Below, one piece after another: positions 21,299-30,461 of a DNA stretch of 64,000 bases (positions are counted from its first letter, which is position 1; each line of letters starts with the position of its first letter). The notes under the pieces were generated by a model. The model worked only from the letters and a program-made list of their open reading frames with translations. It searched no databases and had not been told where the DNA came from. This DNA is from Gammaproteobacteria bacterium. GTDB lineage: Bacteria; Pseudomonadota; Gammaproteobacteria; Pseudomonadales; JAUIET01. The stretch is taken from positions 1 through 64,000 of the forward strand of contig JAUIHW010000010.1 in NCBI GenBank assembly GCA_030431775.1, in the 5' to 3' direction. Made by a program: the position numbers and the translations under genes.

Positions 21299-23536
21299 TT
21301 AACAGGCTTCCAGCCGGGCGGGCACGGTTTTATGCCAGGGTGTTCCTGCATAGGCATCGCGGTCTTCCACGCTTGTGAGTTCGTTGGGGGCAACGCCGGT
21401 TCGCTGACCGTCAACATTGTCCAGACCAAAACCATTGGGCAGAGAAACGTGGCCACTTTGCATACGCTCGGTAATCTCAACCGAGGTGACCGCGCTGCCT
21501 GCCCGCGTAACAATGCGCACCTGCGCCTGCTTGTCCAGCCCGAGGTCACTGGCATCCTGTGGGTTGATGCGCAGCGCACCCTGTGCGTCTTTTCTGCGCC
21601 AGCTGGCGTCCCGGAATATAGTATTCGCCGAATAGTCACGCCGTTCGCCGGCCATCAGAACAAATGGAAATTCCTGACTGGTGATCGCCTGAGGCTGCGA
21701 CGGCAATTCAGCCAGCTCTTGCAATAACTCAGGGATGAGCAGATTGATTTTGTCCAGCGGTACCCGCGCCCAAGAATCCTCGTATTGGTCGTGCGCAAAT
21801 ACGAAGCCGGAGGGTGAGCTTAACATGGCGTCGAATAATTTATCGGCCTGTTCCAGTGTGTTGCCGCTAAAACCGGCGCGCTGCAGCGATTCTGGCTCGC
21901 GCATTGCGAAATTCAAGGCCAGCGGCCAGAGCACGGCAGCGAGCGCAGCATTCCCGGGCAGAGTCTGCCCCAGCGTGCGGTACAAAACTATCGGCGCAAC
22001 ATCGGCGAGTTCACGATTTGCGCTCAGTGCGTTCATGAACTGATCTCGAAAGGCATCGCGTCCTTGCTCGGCGAGTACCGAGTTCAGTTGGTCACAGATA
22101 CCTTCTGGAATAGCGCCCAGTGCCTCGCATAAACGAGCGTGTATTTCAGCTTCGGTCAAGCAATTCTCGGGTGGCGAGAACAGCGGTTGGCGCAAATGAA
22201 AATAGTTACGCGGAAACTCGAAGTTGAAAAACGTCGCTTCCCATTTCTCATACTGGTTGGCGCAGGGCAAAACATAGTCAGCGTGGCGGGCGGTCTCTGT
22301 CATCGCGATATCAATCACGACCACAGTGTCCAGACTGTCCAGAGCTTTGGCGAACTGCGCAGAACCGGCCAGCGAATGCACCGGGTTGGCCGCCTCGATG
22401 ATCATCGCCCGGTAGCGGTCTTCGTGATCGCTGAGTATTTCCTCAGCGATGACATTGCACGGCACCAGGCCGCTGATGATTGGCGCGCCCACCACCGGTG
22501 ACTTGCGTGAGCTGCGGCCACTGCCCGCCAGGTTTTGCAGATAGGCCGGCACGTACTGGCTGCCTGGCTCGCCAAATTGTCCGCACAGCAGCCACACCAG
22601 CTTTTCCAGGTAACTGACCAGCGTGGAATGCCGGTTCATCTGAATGCCAAGGTCTTCAAATACGGCGACGCCGCCAGTGGCTCCGGCCATCACCCGGGCC
22701 GCCTCACGTACCTGCTGTTCGGGTACCGCGCAGGCTTCACAATACTCGGTAATTGGCACGGACTGCAGGGCCTCCAATACGCGGGGTAATCCAGACGTAT
22801 GGGCTGCAAGCCAATCCTGCTTGTACAACTGTTCTTCCACCAGCACAGCCAGTATCGCGGTCATTAACCAGGCGTCGGTACCGGGCTTTACCCGCAAATG
22901 AATGTCGGCCAGCTTTGCGGTTTCCGAGACCACCGGGTCAATCACGATCATGGTCTTGTCGGTGTTCTTACTGAACTCACGCAGCCAGGCGCGGGCCCGC
23001 GGTATTCCATGCGAGTGCCAGGGGTTTTTGCCCACGAACAAGGCCACCTCACAGTGTTCAAAATCGCCTTTCACGTGTGTGCCAAACATCTGGCCATTCA
23101 CCCAGAACTCTCCGGTTTTCTCTTGCGCAAGTGCGTTGGAGCGGTAGCTGCTGCCAAGAGCCTTGCGAGTCGCCGTAGAATACGCGCCCGGCAGGTGATT
23201 TCCTTGCCCACCGCCGCCGTAATAGAAAATCTTGTCACCGCCGTGCTGTTGCTTGACTGCTGCCAGGCGAGCGGCAATCTCGCTGATTGCCGTATTCCAA
23301 TCGATCGCTTCGAAACTGCCATCATCGCGTCGTCGCAGCGGGGACGTCAGGCGATCCTTGCCATTCTGGTAGAAATTCAGGCCGGAGGCTTTCTGGCAAA
23401 GATAGCCCTGCGAAGCCGGGTGCGCCTCATCCCCATGAATGCGAACAATTTCGCGGCCGTCCTGGCCGCCGGTTTGTACTTTTATTCCGCAATTGCACTC
23501 GCACAGAATGCATGCGCTGTTTTTCCATTCAGCCAT
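21299..23536 (-). CDS. Molybdopterin oxidoreductase, formate-dehydrogenase-like
   Basis: A 745-residue enzyme. The N-terminus has the [4Fe-4S] ligands CILCECNCG and GYLCQKA; a molybdopterin-binding core follows (FYYGGGGQGNHLPG, then VGKNPWHSHGIPRARAWLRE), and a C-terminal dinucleotide-binding barrel near 630-745 (LRINPQDASDLGL). No Tat signal, so cytoplasmic. The chosen ATG shares ATGGCTGA with the HIT gene stop, a coupled start; an ATG 15 bases upstream is possible. It resembles NAD-independent formate-dehydrogenase or assimilatory-nitrate-type enzymes, but no partner subunit is adjacent and the substrate is unknown. Confidence 0.85.
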   Translation of the reverse strand: MAEWKNSACILCECNCGIKVQTGGQDGREIVRIHGDEAHPASQGYLCQKASGLNFYQNGKDRLTSPLRRRDDGSFEAIDWNTAISEIAARLAAVKQQHGGDKIFYYGGGGQGNHLPGAYSTATRKALGSSYRSNALAQEKTGEFWVNGQMFGTHVKGDFEHCEVALFVGKNPWHSHGIPRARAWLREFSKNTDKTMIVIDPVVSETAKLADIHLRVKPGTDAWLMTAILAVLVEEQLYKQDWLAAHTSGLPRVLEALQSVPITEYCEACAVPEQQVREAARVMAGATGGVAVFEDLGIQMNRHSTLVSYLEKLVWLLCGQFGEPGSQYVPAYLQNLAGSGRSSRKSPVVGAPIISGLVPCNVIAEEILSDHEDRYRAMIIEAANPVHSLAGSAQFAKALDSLDTVVVIDIAMTETARHADYVLPCANQYEKWEATFFNFEFPRNYFHLRQPLFSPPENCLTEAEIHARLCEALGAIPEGICDQLNSVLAEQGRDAFRDQFMNALSANRELADVAPIVLYRTLGQTLPGNAALAAVLWPLALNFAMREPESLQRAGFSGNTLEQADKLFDAMLSSPSGFVFAHDQYEDSWARVPLDKINLLIPELLQELAELPSQPQAITSQEFPFVLMAGERRDYSANTIFRDASWRRKDAQGALRINPQDASDLGLDKQAQVRIVTRAGSAVTSVEITERMQSGHVSLPNGFGLDNVDGQRTGVAPNELTSVEDRDAYAGTPWHKTVPARLEAC

Positions 23537-23948
23537 TGTCGTGTCCACCATTGATCAGGGATCTAAGGCTCACCAATAAATCTTCCAGCTTGTCAGCTTG
23601 ATACGGCACGGGTGGGGATTGTCCCCAAACCGGCTTGGGCCAGGAAGGATCATCGCTGTACCGCACAATATGATGTATATGCAGTTGTGGCACCATATTG
23701 CCGAGGGCTGCTACATTCAGTTTGTCACCTTTGAATAGCGCCATAAGCGCGCTGGAAAGTTGGCTGGATTCCTTAAGCAATAAGCGTTGGTCAGCGTCCG
23801 AGAGTTGATAGATTTCCCGTACATCAGGCACTCTGGGCACCAGTATCAGCCAGGGGTAGTTTGCGTCGTTCATTAGCAACAAACGGCACAACTCCAGGTT
23901 CGCCACGAAAAATGTATCCGCTTCCAGCTGTGGGTGCAGTTCGAACAT
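23529..23948 (-). CDS. HIT-family (histidine triad) protein
   Basis: A 139-residue protein with the HIT fold pattern NDANYPWLILVPRV and the triad region QLHIHHIVR, where the first histidine of the usual triad is Gln. This is common in bacterial HIT-like hydrolases acting on nucleoside phosphoramidates or dinucleotides. Its stop overlaps the start of the molybdopterin oxidoreductase by eight bases; the GNAT gene upstream ends 9 bp before it starts, giving a GNAT-HIT-oxidoreductase operon. Confidence 0.88.
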   Translation of the reverse strand: MFELHPQLEADTFFVANLELCRLLLMNDANYPWLILVPRVPDVREIYQLSDADQRLLLKESSQLSSALMALFKGDKLNVAALGNMVPQLHIHHIVRYSDDPSWPKPVWGQSPPVPYQADKLEDLLVSLRSLINGGHDNG

Positions 23949-23957
23949 GAAATCGCC

Positions 23958-24569
23958 TTATCTTGGTGGCCGCCACATAAAGGCCACGGTAGGGCCGCCG
24001 CCAAACTGCTCCTCGGCCTGAACCTCGAAACCATAGCGTTGGTACAGTGGCACATTGCGTGGGTTTGAACTTTCCAGGTACGCGGGCTGATGGTGAGCGT
24101 CCACCTCAGCAAGCCCGGCACGCAATAGTGCGCTACCGATACCGCGCCCCTGCATGGCCTGTCGGGCGCCGATGGCGTGCAGGTAGTAATGGGGTTCTTT
24201 TGGTCGATGCCGGGCAAACACCCGGCTCAGCTCGTCGGCGCGTTTCGAAGGCGCCAGACCATTGCGCAACAAGGCCGGCAGAAAGACCCAAAAGGTTTCC
24301 AGGGTACTTGGCATGCCGCCTTCCTCACCCGGTGGCAACCACATGGCTGCGCCCCCATCTTCGCCCGCAATCCAGCAAAGCCCACTTGGCAGGTACACAG
24401 CTTTTGCTTCCAGCGCAAAGAATCGCCTGGTAGGAGCACCTTTTGGAGTTATCCACCGCAGCACCGGGTCTTGATCAAAAGCGTCCCCTAAAATCGCACC
24501 CAGACGTTTCGCATCGGCTAATACTGCACGATGCAGCGAATATTTTTCAGGGTTCGGTTCGTCTTGCAC
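23958..24569 (-). CDS. GNAT-family N-acetyltransferase
   Basis: About 203 residues. The GNAT acetyl-CoA loop is visible as ARQAMQGRGIGSALLRAGL, followed by YLESSNPRNVPLYQRYGF, the family's fourth motif. The N-terminal strand-helix KYSLHRAVLADAKRLGAIL matches the usual domain start, which favours the GTG at 24569; a TTG at 24626 would also keep clear of the divergent gene. A longer reading to 24917 would run antisense through that gene and is not credible. The substrate is unknown. Confidence 0.8.
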   Translation of the reverse strand: MQDEPNPEKYSLHRAVLADAKRLGAILGDAFDQDPVLRWITPKGAPTRRFFALEAKAVYLPSGLCWIAGEDGGAAMWLPPGEEGGMPSTLETFWVFLPALLRNGLAPSKRADELSRVFARHRPKEPHYYLHAIGARQAMQGRGIGSALLRAGLAEVDAHHQPAYLESSNPRNVPLYQRYGFEVQAEEQFGGGPTVAFMWRPPR

Positions 24570-24648
24570 GCTCGTATCCGAAATTGGTGGCGCCCAATGG
24601 AGGCCTGTGCGATCATTTTCGCTCAAGTTACCGCCCGAGGCCACTGCC

Positions 24649-25017
24649 ATGACACCCGAAGCGTTGATGGATGAATTCGTCGCTGCCTGGAAAGCCAAAG
24701 ACATAGACGCCATTATGGAGTTTTTCACCGACGATGCCGAGTACATCAATATCCCTATGGAGCCGCCCAACCGTGGTAAAGAGGAGATCCGTACGTTTAT
24801 TGAAGGCTTCACCGGCGCGATGGAAAGTATTGAGTTTATTGTGCATAAACAGCTTGTCAGCGATGACGGCACATTGCTGATGAACGAGCGCACCGACATC
24901 ATTGACATGGGCGGCAAAAAAACTGACCTGAAAGTGATGGGGGTATTCGAGTTGCGCGATGGTAAAATCAGTGCCTGGCGCGACTATTTCGACATGGCTG
25001 CGTTTACTGGCAGCTAG
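24649..25017 (+). CDS. SnoaL / limonene-epoxide-hydrolase-like small protein
   Basis: A 122-residue protein of the NTF2-like fold: a helix start MTPEALMDEFVAAWKAKDID, an EFFTDDAEYINIP strand, and the closing GVFELRDGKISAWRDYFDM. These residues are typical of limonene-1,2-epoxide hydrolase-like proteins, but most members have no proven reaction. ATG 24649 has a CGAGG ribosome site. It is divergent from the GNAT gene and convergent with the amidohydrolase; a six-base inverted repeat (GTTCAC/GTGAAC) sits between it and the next gene. Confidence 0.82.
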   Translation: MTPEALMDEFVAAWKAKDIDAIMEFFTDDAEYINIPMEPPNRGKEEIRTFIEGFTGAMESIEFIVHKQLVSDDGTLLMNERTDIIDMGGKKTDLKVMGVFELRDGKISAWRDYFDMAAFTGS

Positions 25018-25047
25018 TGCAGTCTTCGCTGTTCACCGGGCCGGCTC

Positions 25048-28000
25048 TCAGTGAACCCAGTGGTGTAGACGCGCCTTGTTAAGAACTCGTTGGGCCGTTT
25101 GCGCTGGCATAAATGCCTGGTTGTTCTCTTCGAAAAAGAAAGCTCTGCGCTTATTCTCTGAGCCCACTTCGTTCATGCTGGAGGCCTCATAAATCCGCCC
25201 GTTCAGCACCGTATGACTAACGAACTCGCTTTGCCGAATGTCGTTCAGTACGTCGCCACCAATAACGACAAGGTCCGCGAGCTTACCGGTTTCAATACTG
25301 CCAAGATCCTTGTCCATACCCAGGTGCCGCGCACCATCAATGGTGCCCGCCCGTAACGCCTCCCATGGCTTGAAGCCACCTTGCTGCATGATCCACAGTT
25401 CCCAGTGCGCAGCCAGGCCCTCGCGCTGGCCGTGTGCGCCAATGTGTACCGTCACACCCTGGTCACGAAGAGTCTTGGCGTAGCGCGCTACGGCAAAGTG
25501 GTTGTACTGATTGTCAGGGGCCGTAGGGCGGCGGATCGAGCGACTGTCGACCAAAAAGTGTGGTGTGTAGGCCATCAGGCGGGGGTTTTTCCACACTTCG
25601 GTGCGGTCGTAGAAATATTCCTCCCCCATTAAACCGCCGTATGCAACCACAAAGGTGGGTGTGTAGCCAAACTTGCTGGCTGCCCATAATTGCGTGACGT
25701 CATCGTAAGCAGTCGCAATCGGCAAGGCGTGTTCCAGTCCGGTATGCCCGTCCACCAGCATGCTCATGTTCTGCTGGAACTTGCCGCCACCCTCAGGTAC
25801 CACCATTACCCCGAGTTTGCGTGCCGCAGCCAACACCTGCTGTCGTTGGCTGCGGCTCTGCTGGTTGTAGCTTTTTACTGATATTGCCCCGACGTCTTGC
25901 ATTCTCTGCAGGTGAAAATCGGCGTCTTCGGCCGTATTGATGACGGCCTTATGTGCGAGTGACTCAGCCCCATAGAGAATGGTGCCGGTGGAGTAGGTGC
26001 GTGGAGCGACAATTTTACCGCTGCGCTGAAGTTCCGAAGCGGCGAACACCTCGGTTGTGTCATTCGAAGGGTCGTGAATAGTGGTTACGCCAAACGCCAG
26101 ATTGGAATACTGGCCCCAGTTCTGCTGCGGAATAATCTCTTCGCTACCCAGGCTGCCATGGGCGTGGGTGTCGATCAGCCCCGGTATAATGAACTTTCCG
26201 CGGGTGTCCAGACGCAGCGCATCCGTGGGTACCGATATTTTGTTGCTCGGGCCAACGGCTTCAATCCTATTCTCCTTTATCAGCACGGTCGCATCGTGGA
26301 TGATTTCCTGCTCCTTGTTTGCATTTCGCATAGTGATCACGGTACCGCCAACCAGCGCGCGATAACCTGAGGGTTTGTCAGTTTTCTGGCTAAATGACAG
26401 ATTGATACCGTGGCTTACCGGCTCAGGCAATTCACTCTCTCCGGAGTGCAGAAAGGCAAAGGTGTCGTTGAGTGCCCGCTGGTAGTAAGTCGGGCCATGC
26501 GTCCAGCCAACGGCCTGGCTGTCTGCATGCCAGCGCAGCATTTCACCAGCCCGGCCGGATATCTGAGCCACCTGGCTGGTTTTACTGTCGGGCCCGATTG
26601 TCAGGCGCTTGCCAGTATGAGTGAACGGTGTCACATACGCCTTATACTGGTGAATGAAGGCCAGCCACTTGCCGTCCGGCGATAGACGATACTCACTGAT
26701 TTTGTCAGCACCGTATATATGCTCGCGCCGATCCTTGCCCTGCAGGTTTACGCTCACTAATTGGGTTTCGGGGTAGTCGGCATCATTAATTGTCTCCGTG
26801 TAGAAAACACGGTCATTGCTGCCGGAAAAATGTGGCAGATAGCCACTGTTGGTCAGCTTGGTGGTTTCAGCCGAATTCAGATTCATCAGGTACAAGCCGG
26901 GGTCGGTTGACCATTGCGGGCTGAGCAAGTGGCCGCCAGTCGATAAACGATAAGTCAGAAGCTTTCCGTCTGCTGAAAAAGCCGGTTCGCGATAGTGCCC
27001 CGGCTGCTTGCTGACAAGCTTGCCTCGCCCGCCGCGGGCTGGCACTAACCGCAGGCCGCCAAGCTCCTCATCATTCCAGCTAACATAGGCTATCTGCCGA
27101 CCATCAGGAGAATATTGAGGGTAGTACTCGTCATGGTCGTTTTGCCGGGTAAGGCGGCGTACCTTGCCCGACGCAATATCCTTTAAATACAGCTTGCCCA
27201 GCGCTTGGAACAGAACGCTCTTCCCATCGGGTGATTGTTGTGCCCAGCGCATCAAGCGGATGGGAAATTCAGTGGGTGCGACATCGACCGGAACGCGCAG
27301 AGCATCCGCCAGCTTTACCCGGGTAGACAACGAGACCGGAATATTAATGGCGGTTTTGCTGGCCACCGGCAAGCGGTGGAACTTGCCGGACGCCCAGAAC
27401 ACCAGCTGTTCAGAGTCAGGTGTCCAGTCGAGGTAGGGGTAATACCCCTCGGTACCAAAACCCTCCTGCATGTCGCGGTCAAGATCATAATATAGCGGCG
27501 TTTCCTGCCCGCTGGTCAGATCCTTGGTGAATAAAACCGTACGATTTTTAACCCGACGTATAAACGCGAGTTGTTTGCCATCCGGTGACGGCGTAGGCAC
27601 TACAGCGCCACCGGTGCCACTAACCAGAGTGTCCAGGTGCCCGGTGTTCAGTTCATAGCGCATGATCGCAAAGAGGCTCTTAAGTGGGTCGCGGTTGTAG
27701 CTGAAGGTGCTGCCCGGGGTAATGTCTTGAGTAAAATAGATATAGCGGCCATCCGGGGAAAATACCGGGTCGGCGATATTTTTCTGTTCCTTATTGCCGC
27801 CATTGCGTTCTTTAATGGCTACCCCCTCACCGCCGCCATGATGGTACAGCCAGATCTCGCCGGCTGGAATGCTGCGTTGTGACATGATGCCCTTCATGGC
27901 CACGATGTAATCGCCGTCCGGGCTCCACTTGGGTGAATGAATCAGGTGCTTGCTTTCCTGACTGATTTGTTTCAAACCGCTTCCGTCCACATTCATTACC

Positions 28001-28371
28001 CAGATGTTGGACAATCCGCTGCGATCGGAAATAAAGGCAATGCGTTTTCCATCCGGGCTGAATGTCGGGTGAATATTCCAGGCAAAGTCCTGAGTGAGTG
28101 CTTGCGCTTCGCCACCGGTGGCATCGACGATAAAAATATCGCCGAGTGCATCAAACACCAGATGCTTGCCGTCTGGAGACACGTCCAGGCTAGACCAGGT
28201 GGTTTCACCGGTTTCAATATGCACAGTCTGAAGTTCAAATGGCGGGTTCAGTACATCCCATGCCGGCTCTTCTTTTTTGGTATTGTTGTCTGCCAGCACC
28301 ACACTGGTGAATAGCAGTAATGCAAGGTGAATCAGCAAAAGGTGGGCGCGGCTGGGCGTAGGAAAATACAT
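25048..28371 (-). CDS. Secreted amidohydrolase with N-terminal TolB-like beta-propeller
   Basis: A 1107-residue protein. A signal peptide (LLLIHLALLLFTSVVLA) is followed by repeated propeller blades of the form SPDGKxIAF up to about residue 650, then an amidohydrolase domain with the metal motif DTHAHG, TTIHDPSND, a GLEHALP histidine and the closing AGTIDGARHLGMDKDLGSIE. Family members are periplasmic or surface hydrolases, often annotated as WD40-like amidohydrolases or peptidases; the natural substrate is unknown. Divergent from the serine hydrolase gene, which starts 112 bp away. Confidence 0.92.
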   Translation of the reverse strand: MYFPTPSRAHLLLIHLALLLFTSVVLADNNTKKEEPAWDVLNPPFELQTVHIETGETTWSSLDVSPDGKHLVFDALGDIFIVDATGGEAQALTQDFAWNIHPTFSPDGKRIAFISDRSGLSNIWVMNVDGSGLKQISQESKHLIHSPKWSPDGDYIVAMKGIMSQRSIPAGEIWLYHHGGGEGVAIKERNGGNKEQKNIADPVFSPDGRYIYFTQDITPGSTFSYNRDPLKSLFAIMRYELNTGHLDTLVSGTGGAVVPTPSPDGKQLAFIRRVKNRTVLFTKDLTSGQETPLYYDLDRDMQEGFGTEGYYPYLDWTPDSEQLVFWASGKFHRLPVASKTAINIPVSLSTRVKLADALRVPVDVAPTEFPIRLMRWAQQSPDGKSVLFQALGKLYLKDIASGKVRRLTRQNDHDEYYPQYSPDGRQIAYVSWNDEELGGLRLVPARGGRGKLVSKQPGHYREPAFSADGKLLTYRLSTGGHLLSPQWSTDPGLYLMNLNSAETTKLTNSGYLPHFSGSNDRVFYTETINDADYPETQLVSVNLQGKDRREHIYGADKISEYRLSPDGKWLAFIHQYKAYVTPFTHTGKRLTIGPDSKTSQVAQISGRAGEMLRWHADSQAVGWTHGPTYYQRALNDTFAFLHSGESELPEPVSHGINLSFSQKTDKPSGYRALVGGTVITMRNANKEQEIIHDATVLIKENRIEAVGPSNKISVPTDALRLDTRGKFIIPGLIDTHAHGSLGSEEIIPQQNWGQYSNLAFGVTTIHDPSNDTTEVFAASELQRSGKIVAPRTYSTGTILYGAESLAHKAVINTAEDADFHLQRMQDVGAISVKSYNQQSRSQRQQVLAAARKLGVMVVPEGGGKFQQNMSMLVDGHTGLEHALPIATAYDDVTQLWAASKFGYTPTFVVAYGGLMGEEYFYDRTEVWKNPRLMAYTPHFLVDSRSIRRPTAPDNQYNHFAVARYAKTLRDQGVTVHIGAHGQREGLAAHWELWIMQQGGFKPWEALRAGTIDGARHLGMDKDLGSIETGKLADLVVIGGDVLNDIRQSEFVSHTVLNGRIYEASSMNEVGSENKRRAFFFEENNQAFMPAQTAQRVLNKARLHHWVH

Positions 28372-28483
28372 AACAGAAATAACCTGGGTAACGCTGCGCC
28401 TGTTTTACCCGATGGCTCGGGAAAGTCAAGTGCAGCCACGGCCAGCTGTGTTAATCTTGACGGAGTTATTGGGAGGCTGAGCA

Positions 28484-29677
28484 ATGAATACACTTCAATA
28501 CCTTGTTTTGGGCACTCTGCTGGCATATCTCAGTGCTTGTACCGCGCAGCCCAATCAGCAAGCAGCTGGTAATGCTGAAGATGTGTCGGCACTGAAGGGC
28601 CAACCGGAGAATGCCATTCTGTTCTTGCAGGGCGAGGAAAAAATACTGGCCTTTCGAAATGCCAAGGAAATATCCCATACTCGTATCGTTAGTGCGTCTC
28701 CCTCCCCGCTGTTGTTGCCCACCGCTAAAAAGCCACTCAGCGAGTTCAGTTTCTCAGCAAATGAACAAAGCTACAATCTGGATGCCATATTCAAGCGCTT
28801 GAATATTGCCGGGCTGATTGCTGTCAAGGACGGTGAAGTATTGCTGGAGCGCTATGCGCTGGGTAATAACGAAAAGTCGCGTTGGATTTCCTTCTCCGTT
28901 GCCAAAAGCGTGGTATCACTGTTGTATGGTGTGGCTGTCAAAGATGGCTATATTACCAATCTGGACGCAGCTGTGACCGACTACCTGCCTCAGCTGAACG
29001 ATTCCGCCTACGCCAAAGCCAGTATTCGTGACCTGCTGCAGATGGCTTCCGGAGTGGCATGGAATGAGGACTATGCAGACCCGCAGTCAGATGTAGCCGA
29101 TGCAAACTATGCAACCTTGCCGCTTTATGAGCACCTGCGTCGCAAGGAGCAGGTGGCCGAGCCGGGTGAGCGTTTTAATTACAACACGGCTGAAACCAAT
29201 CTGGCCGGCACATTGTTACGTTCAGCGATCGGCAATAATCTGTCAACTTACTTGCAGAATAAAATCTGGCAGCCCTTCGGTATGGAAGACGACGCGTATT
29301 GGCAGCTTACTGAACCCGGCGGCGGCGAATTTGGCGGCTGCTGCATCAATGCAACGTTACGCGACTACGCGCGCATTGGCCTGTTTGCGCTGAGCAACGG
29401 TCGCCTCGCCGATGGTACGCGGGTACTGCCTGACACCTGGATGGCTGAGTCCACCGCGCCGTCACCTGCGTTCGACGGTTATGGGTATTTCTGGTGGCTG
29501 CTGGGTGATGGCAGCTATCAGGCGATGGGTATCTTCGGGCAAGGTATCTATATCAACCCCAAGACCAACACCGTGATTGCCATTCACAGCGCGCGCGAGC
29601 AGGCGGATAACGAGGAAGACTGGGCCCTGCAGGATGCGTTTTTGCAAGCCCTGGATGCCAGGCTACAGGCAAGATAA
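28484..29677 (+). CDS. Serine hydrolase lipoprotein, beta-lactamase (class C/EstB/NylB-like) fold
   Basis: A 397-residue protein with a lipoprotein signal ending YLSACTAQ (lipobox cysteine at about 19). The serine-hydrolase motif SVAKS (SxxK) is followed by NYNTAETNLAG with the catalytic tyrosine, and GIFGQGIYINP replaces the KTG motif, as in EstB and 6-aminohexanoate-dimer hydrolase relatives. It probably hydrolyses esters or amides at the envelope. The GGGAGG ribosome site supports the ATG. A hairpin terminator follows. Confidence 0.9.
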   Translation: MNTLQYLVLGTLLAYLSACTAQPNQQAAGNAEDVSALKGQPENAILFLQGEEKILAFRNAKEISHTRIVSASPSPLLLPTAKKPLSEFSFSANEQSYNLDAIFKRLNIAGLIAVKDGEVLLERYALGNNEKSRWISFSVAKSVVSLLYGVAVKDGYITNLDAAVTDYLPQLNDSAYAKASIRDLLQMASGVAWNEDYADPQSDVADANYATLPLYEHLRRKEQVAEPGERFNYNTAETNLAGTLLRSAIGNNLSTYLQNKIWQPFGMEDDAYWQLTEPGGGEFGGCCINATLRDYARIGLFALSNGRLADGTRVLPDTWMAESTAPSPAFDGYGYFWWLLGDGSYQAMGIFGQGIYINPKTNTVIAIHSAREQADNEEDWALQDAFLQALDARLQAR

Positions 29678-29694
29678 GCTGTCAATCGGCAAAT

Positions 29695-29728
29695 CTCACC
29701 GGTTTTCCCGACCAGCGGAGAGTTTTTT
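29695..29728 (+). terminator. Rho-independent terminator
   Basis: Arms CTCACCG (29695-29701) and CGGAGAG (29716-29722) pair with one mismatch around a 14-base loop, followed by TTTTTT. It lies 18 bp after the serine hydrolase stop and separates it from the hemolysin operon. Confidence 0.7.
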
Positions 29729-29734
29729 CAGCCA

Positions 29735-29767
29735 CCTAAGCGTCCCTTAAGATTCCAGCCCTATATT
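29735..29767 (+). promoter_or_regulatory. PmrA/QseB-like box and -10 of the hemolysin operon
   Basis: CCTAAG-N5-CTTAAG (29735-29740 and 29746-29751) is a direct repeat with 11-bp period, one base off the CTTAAG-N5-CTTAAG type bound by PmrA/QseB regulators. TATATT (29762-29767) is a likely -10. The same operon encodes an OmpR-family regulator at 34086, so autoregulation is likely. Confidence 0.55.
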
Positions 29768-29801
29768 TAGCCTCGACAATCGCCAATTCGAGGTAAAAAA
29801 G

Positions 29802-30461
29802 ATGGTTCAGCCCCGCCAACGGTCTACTGCGGTTCAGCAGCTCTCTGGCCTGGAGCTTATTCATCCGCAGCATCCGGCCCGTGCCGGCGCGGAGCACTTC
29901 GTGGCTGCCGGATTTGAGCGCTTTCACGACGCGACGGTCAAGCATTATATGCCAGGCCTGTTTGTGCTCGCAGACGAAGGTATCAGCGCCTGTCTTGGCG
30001 TTCGGCCAGCCTCCGAACGCCTGTTCCTTGAGCAATACCTGGACGTACCGGTCGAAGAGGCCCTGGGTGGGCCACAGGTAAAGCGATCACAGATTGCGGA
30101 GATCGGTAACCTGGTCAGCAACAGCCGGCACGCAACCGTGCAGTTGTTTATCGCGGTGGCCACTGTACTGCACAGGGTGGGTTATCAGCAGATGGTGTTC
30201 TGTGCCACTCGCCGGGTAGCGACCATCCTCAAGCTTATTGGCGCGCCATTGAAGCCGGTGGTCGAGGCAGATGGACGTCGTCTGGGCGATTCGCTACCGG
30301 AATGGGGGCGTTACTATGATCATCAGCCCACGGTAATGCATCTGAATCTTGCTGACGTTGTCTCGCTGGTGCAGGCTTCGCCATTACTTAGCCGCTATCA
30401 GCGGCAGCACCATGACTCAATAGAAACGCTGTCATCTTACTGGGCGCACACTGCATGGTAA
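29802..30461 (+). CDS. Thermostable-hemolysin-family protein
   Basis: A 219-residue protein with the family pattern FVAAGFERFHDATVKHYMPG, FLEQYLDVPVEEAL, IAEIGNLVSNSRHATVQLF and LIGAPLKPVVEADG. The name comes from a Vibrio protein, but the fold resembles GNAT/acyl-transferase-type enzymes and members commonly sit beside acyl-activating enzymes, as here. A GAGGT site precedes the ATG. It overlaps the acyl-activating gene by seven bases. Haemolysis is not implied. Confidence 0.85.
   Translation: MVQPRQRSTAVQQLSGLELIHPQHPARAGAEHFVAAGFERFHDATVKHYMPGLFVLADEGISACLGVRPASERLFLEQYLDVPVEEALGGPQVKRSQIAEIGNLVSNSRHATVQLFIAVATVLHRVGYQQMVFCATRRVATILKLIGAPLKPVVEADGRRLGDSLPEWGRYYDHQPTVMHLNLADVVSLVQASPLLSRYQRQHHDSIETLSSYWAHTAW

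Noticed and set aside
24570..24917. N-terminal extension of the GNAT gene to 24917
   Set aside because: It would run antisense through most of the SnoaL-like gene, and the residues do not fit the GNAT fold.
25030..25057. Hairpin GTTCAC/GTGAAC as a terminator between convergent genes
   Set aside because: The stem is only six bases with a 14-base loop, no T run, and it overlaps the amidohydrolase stop.
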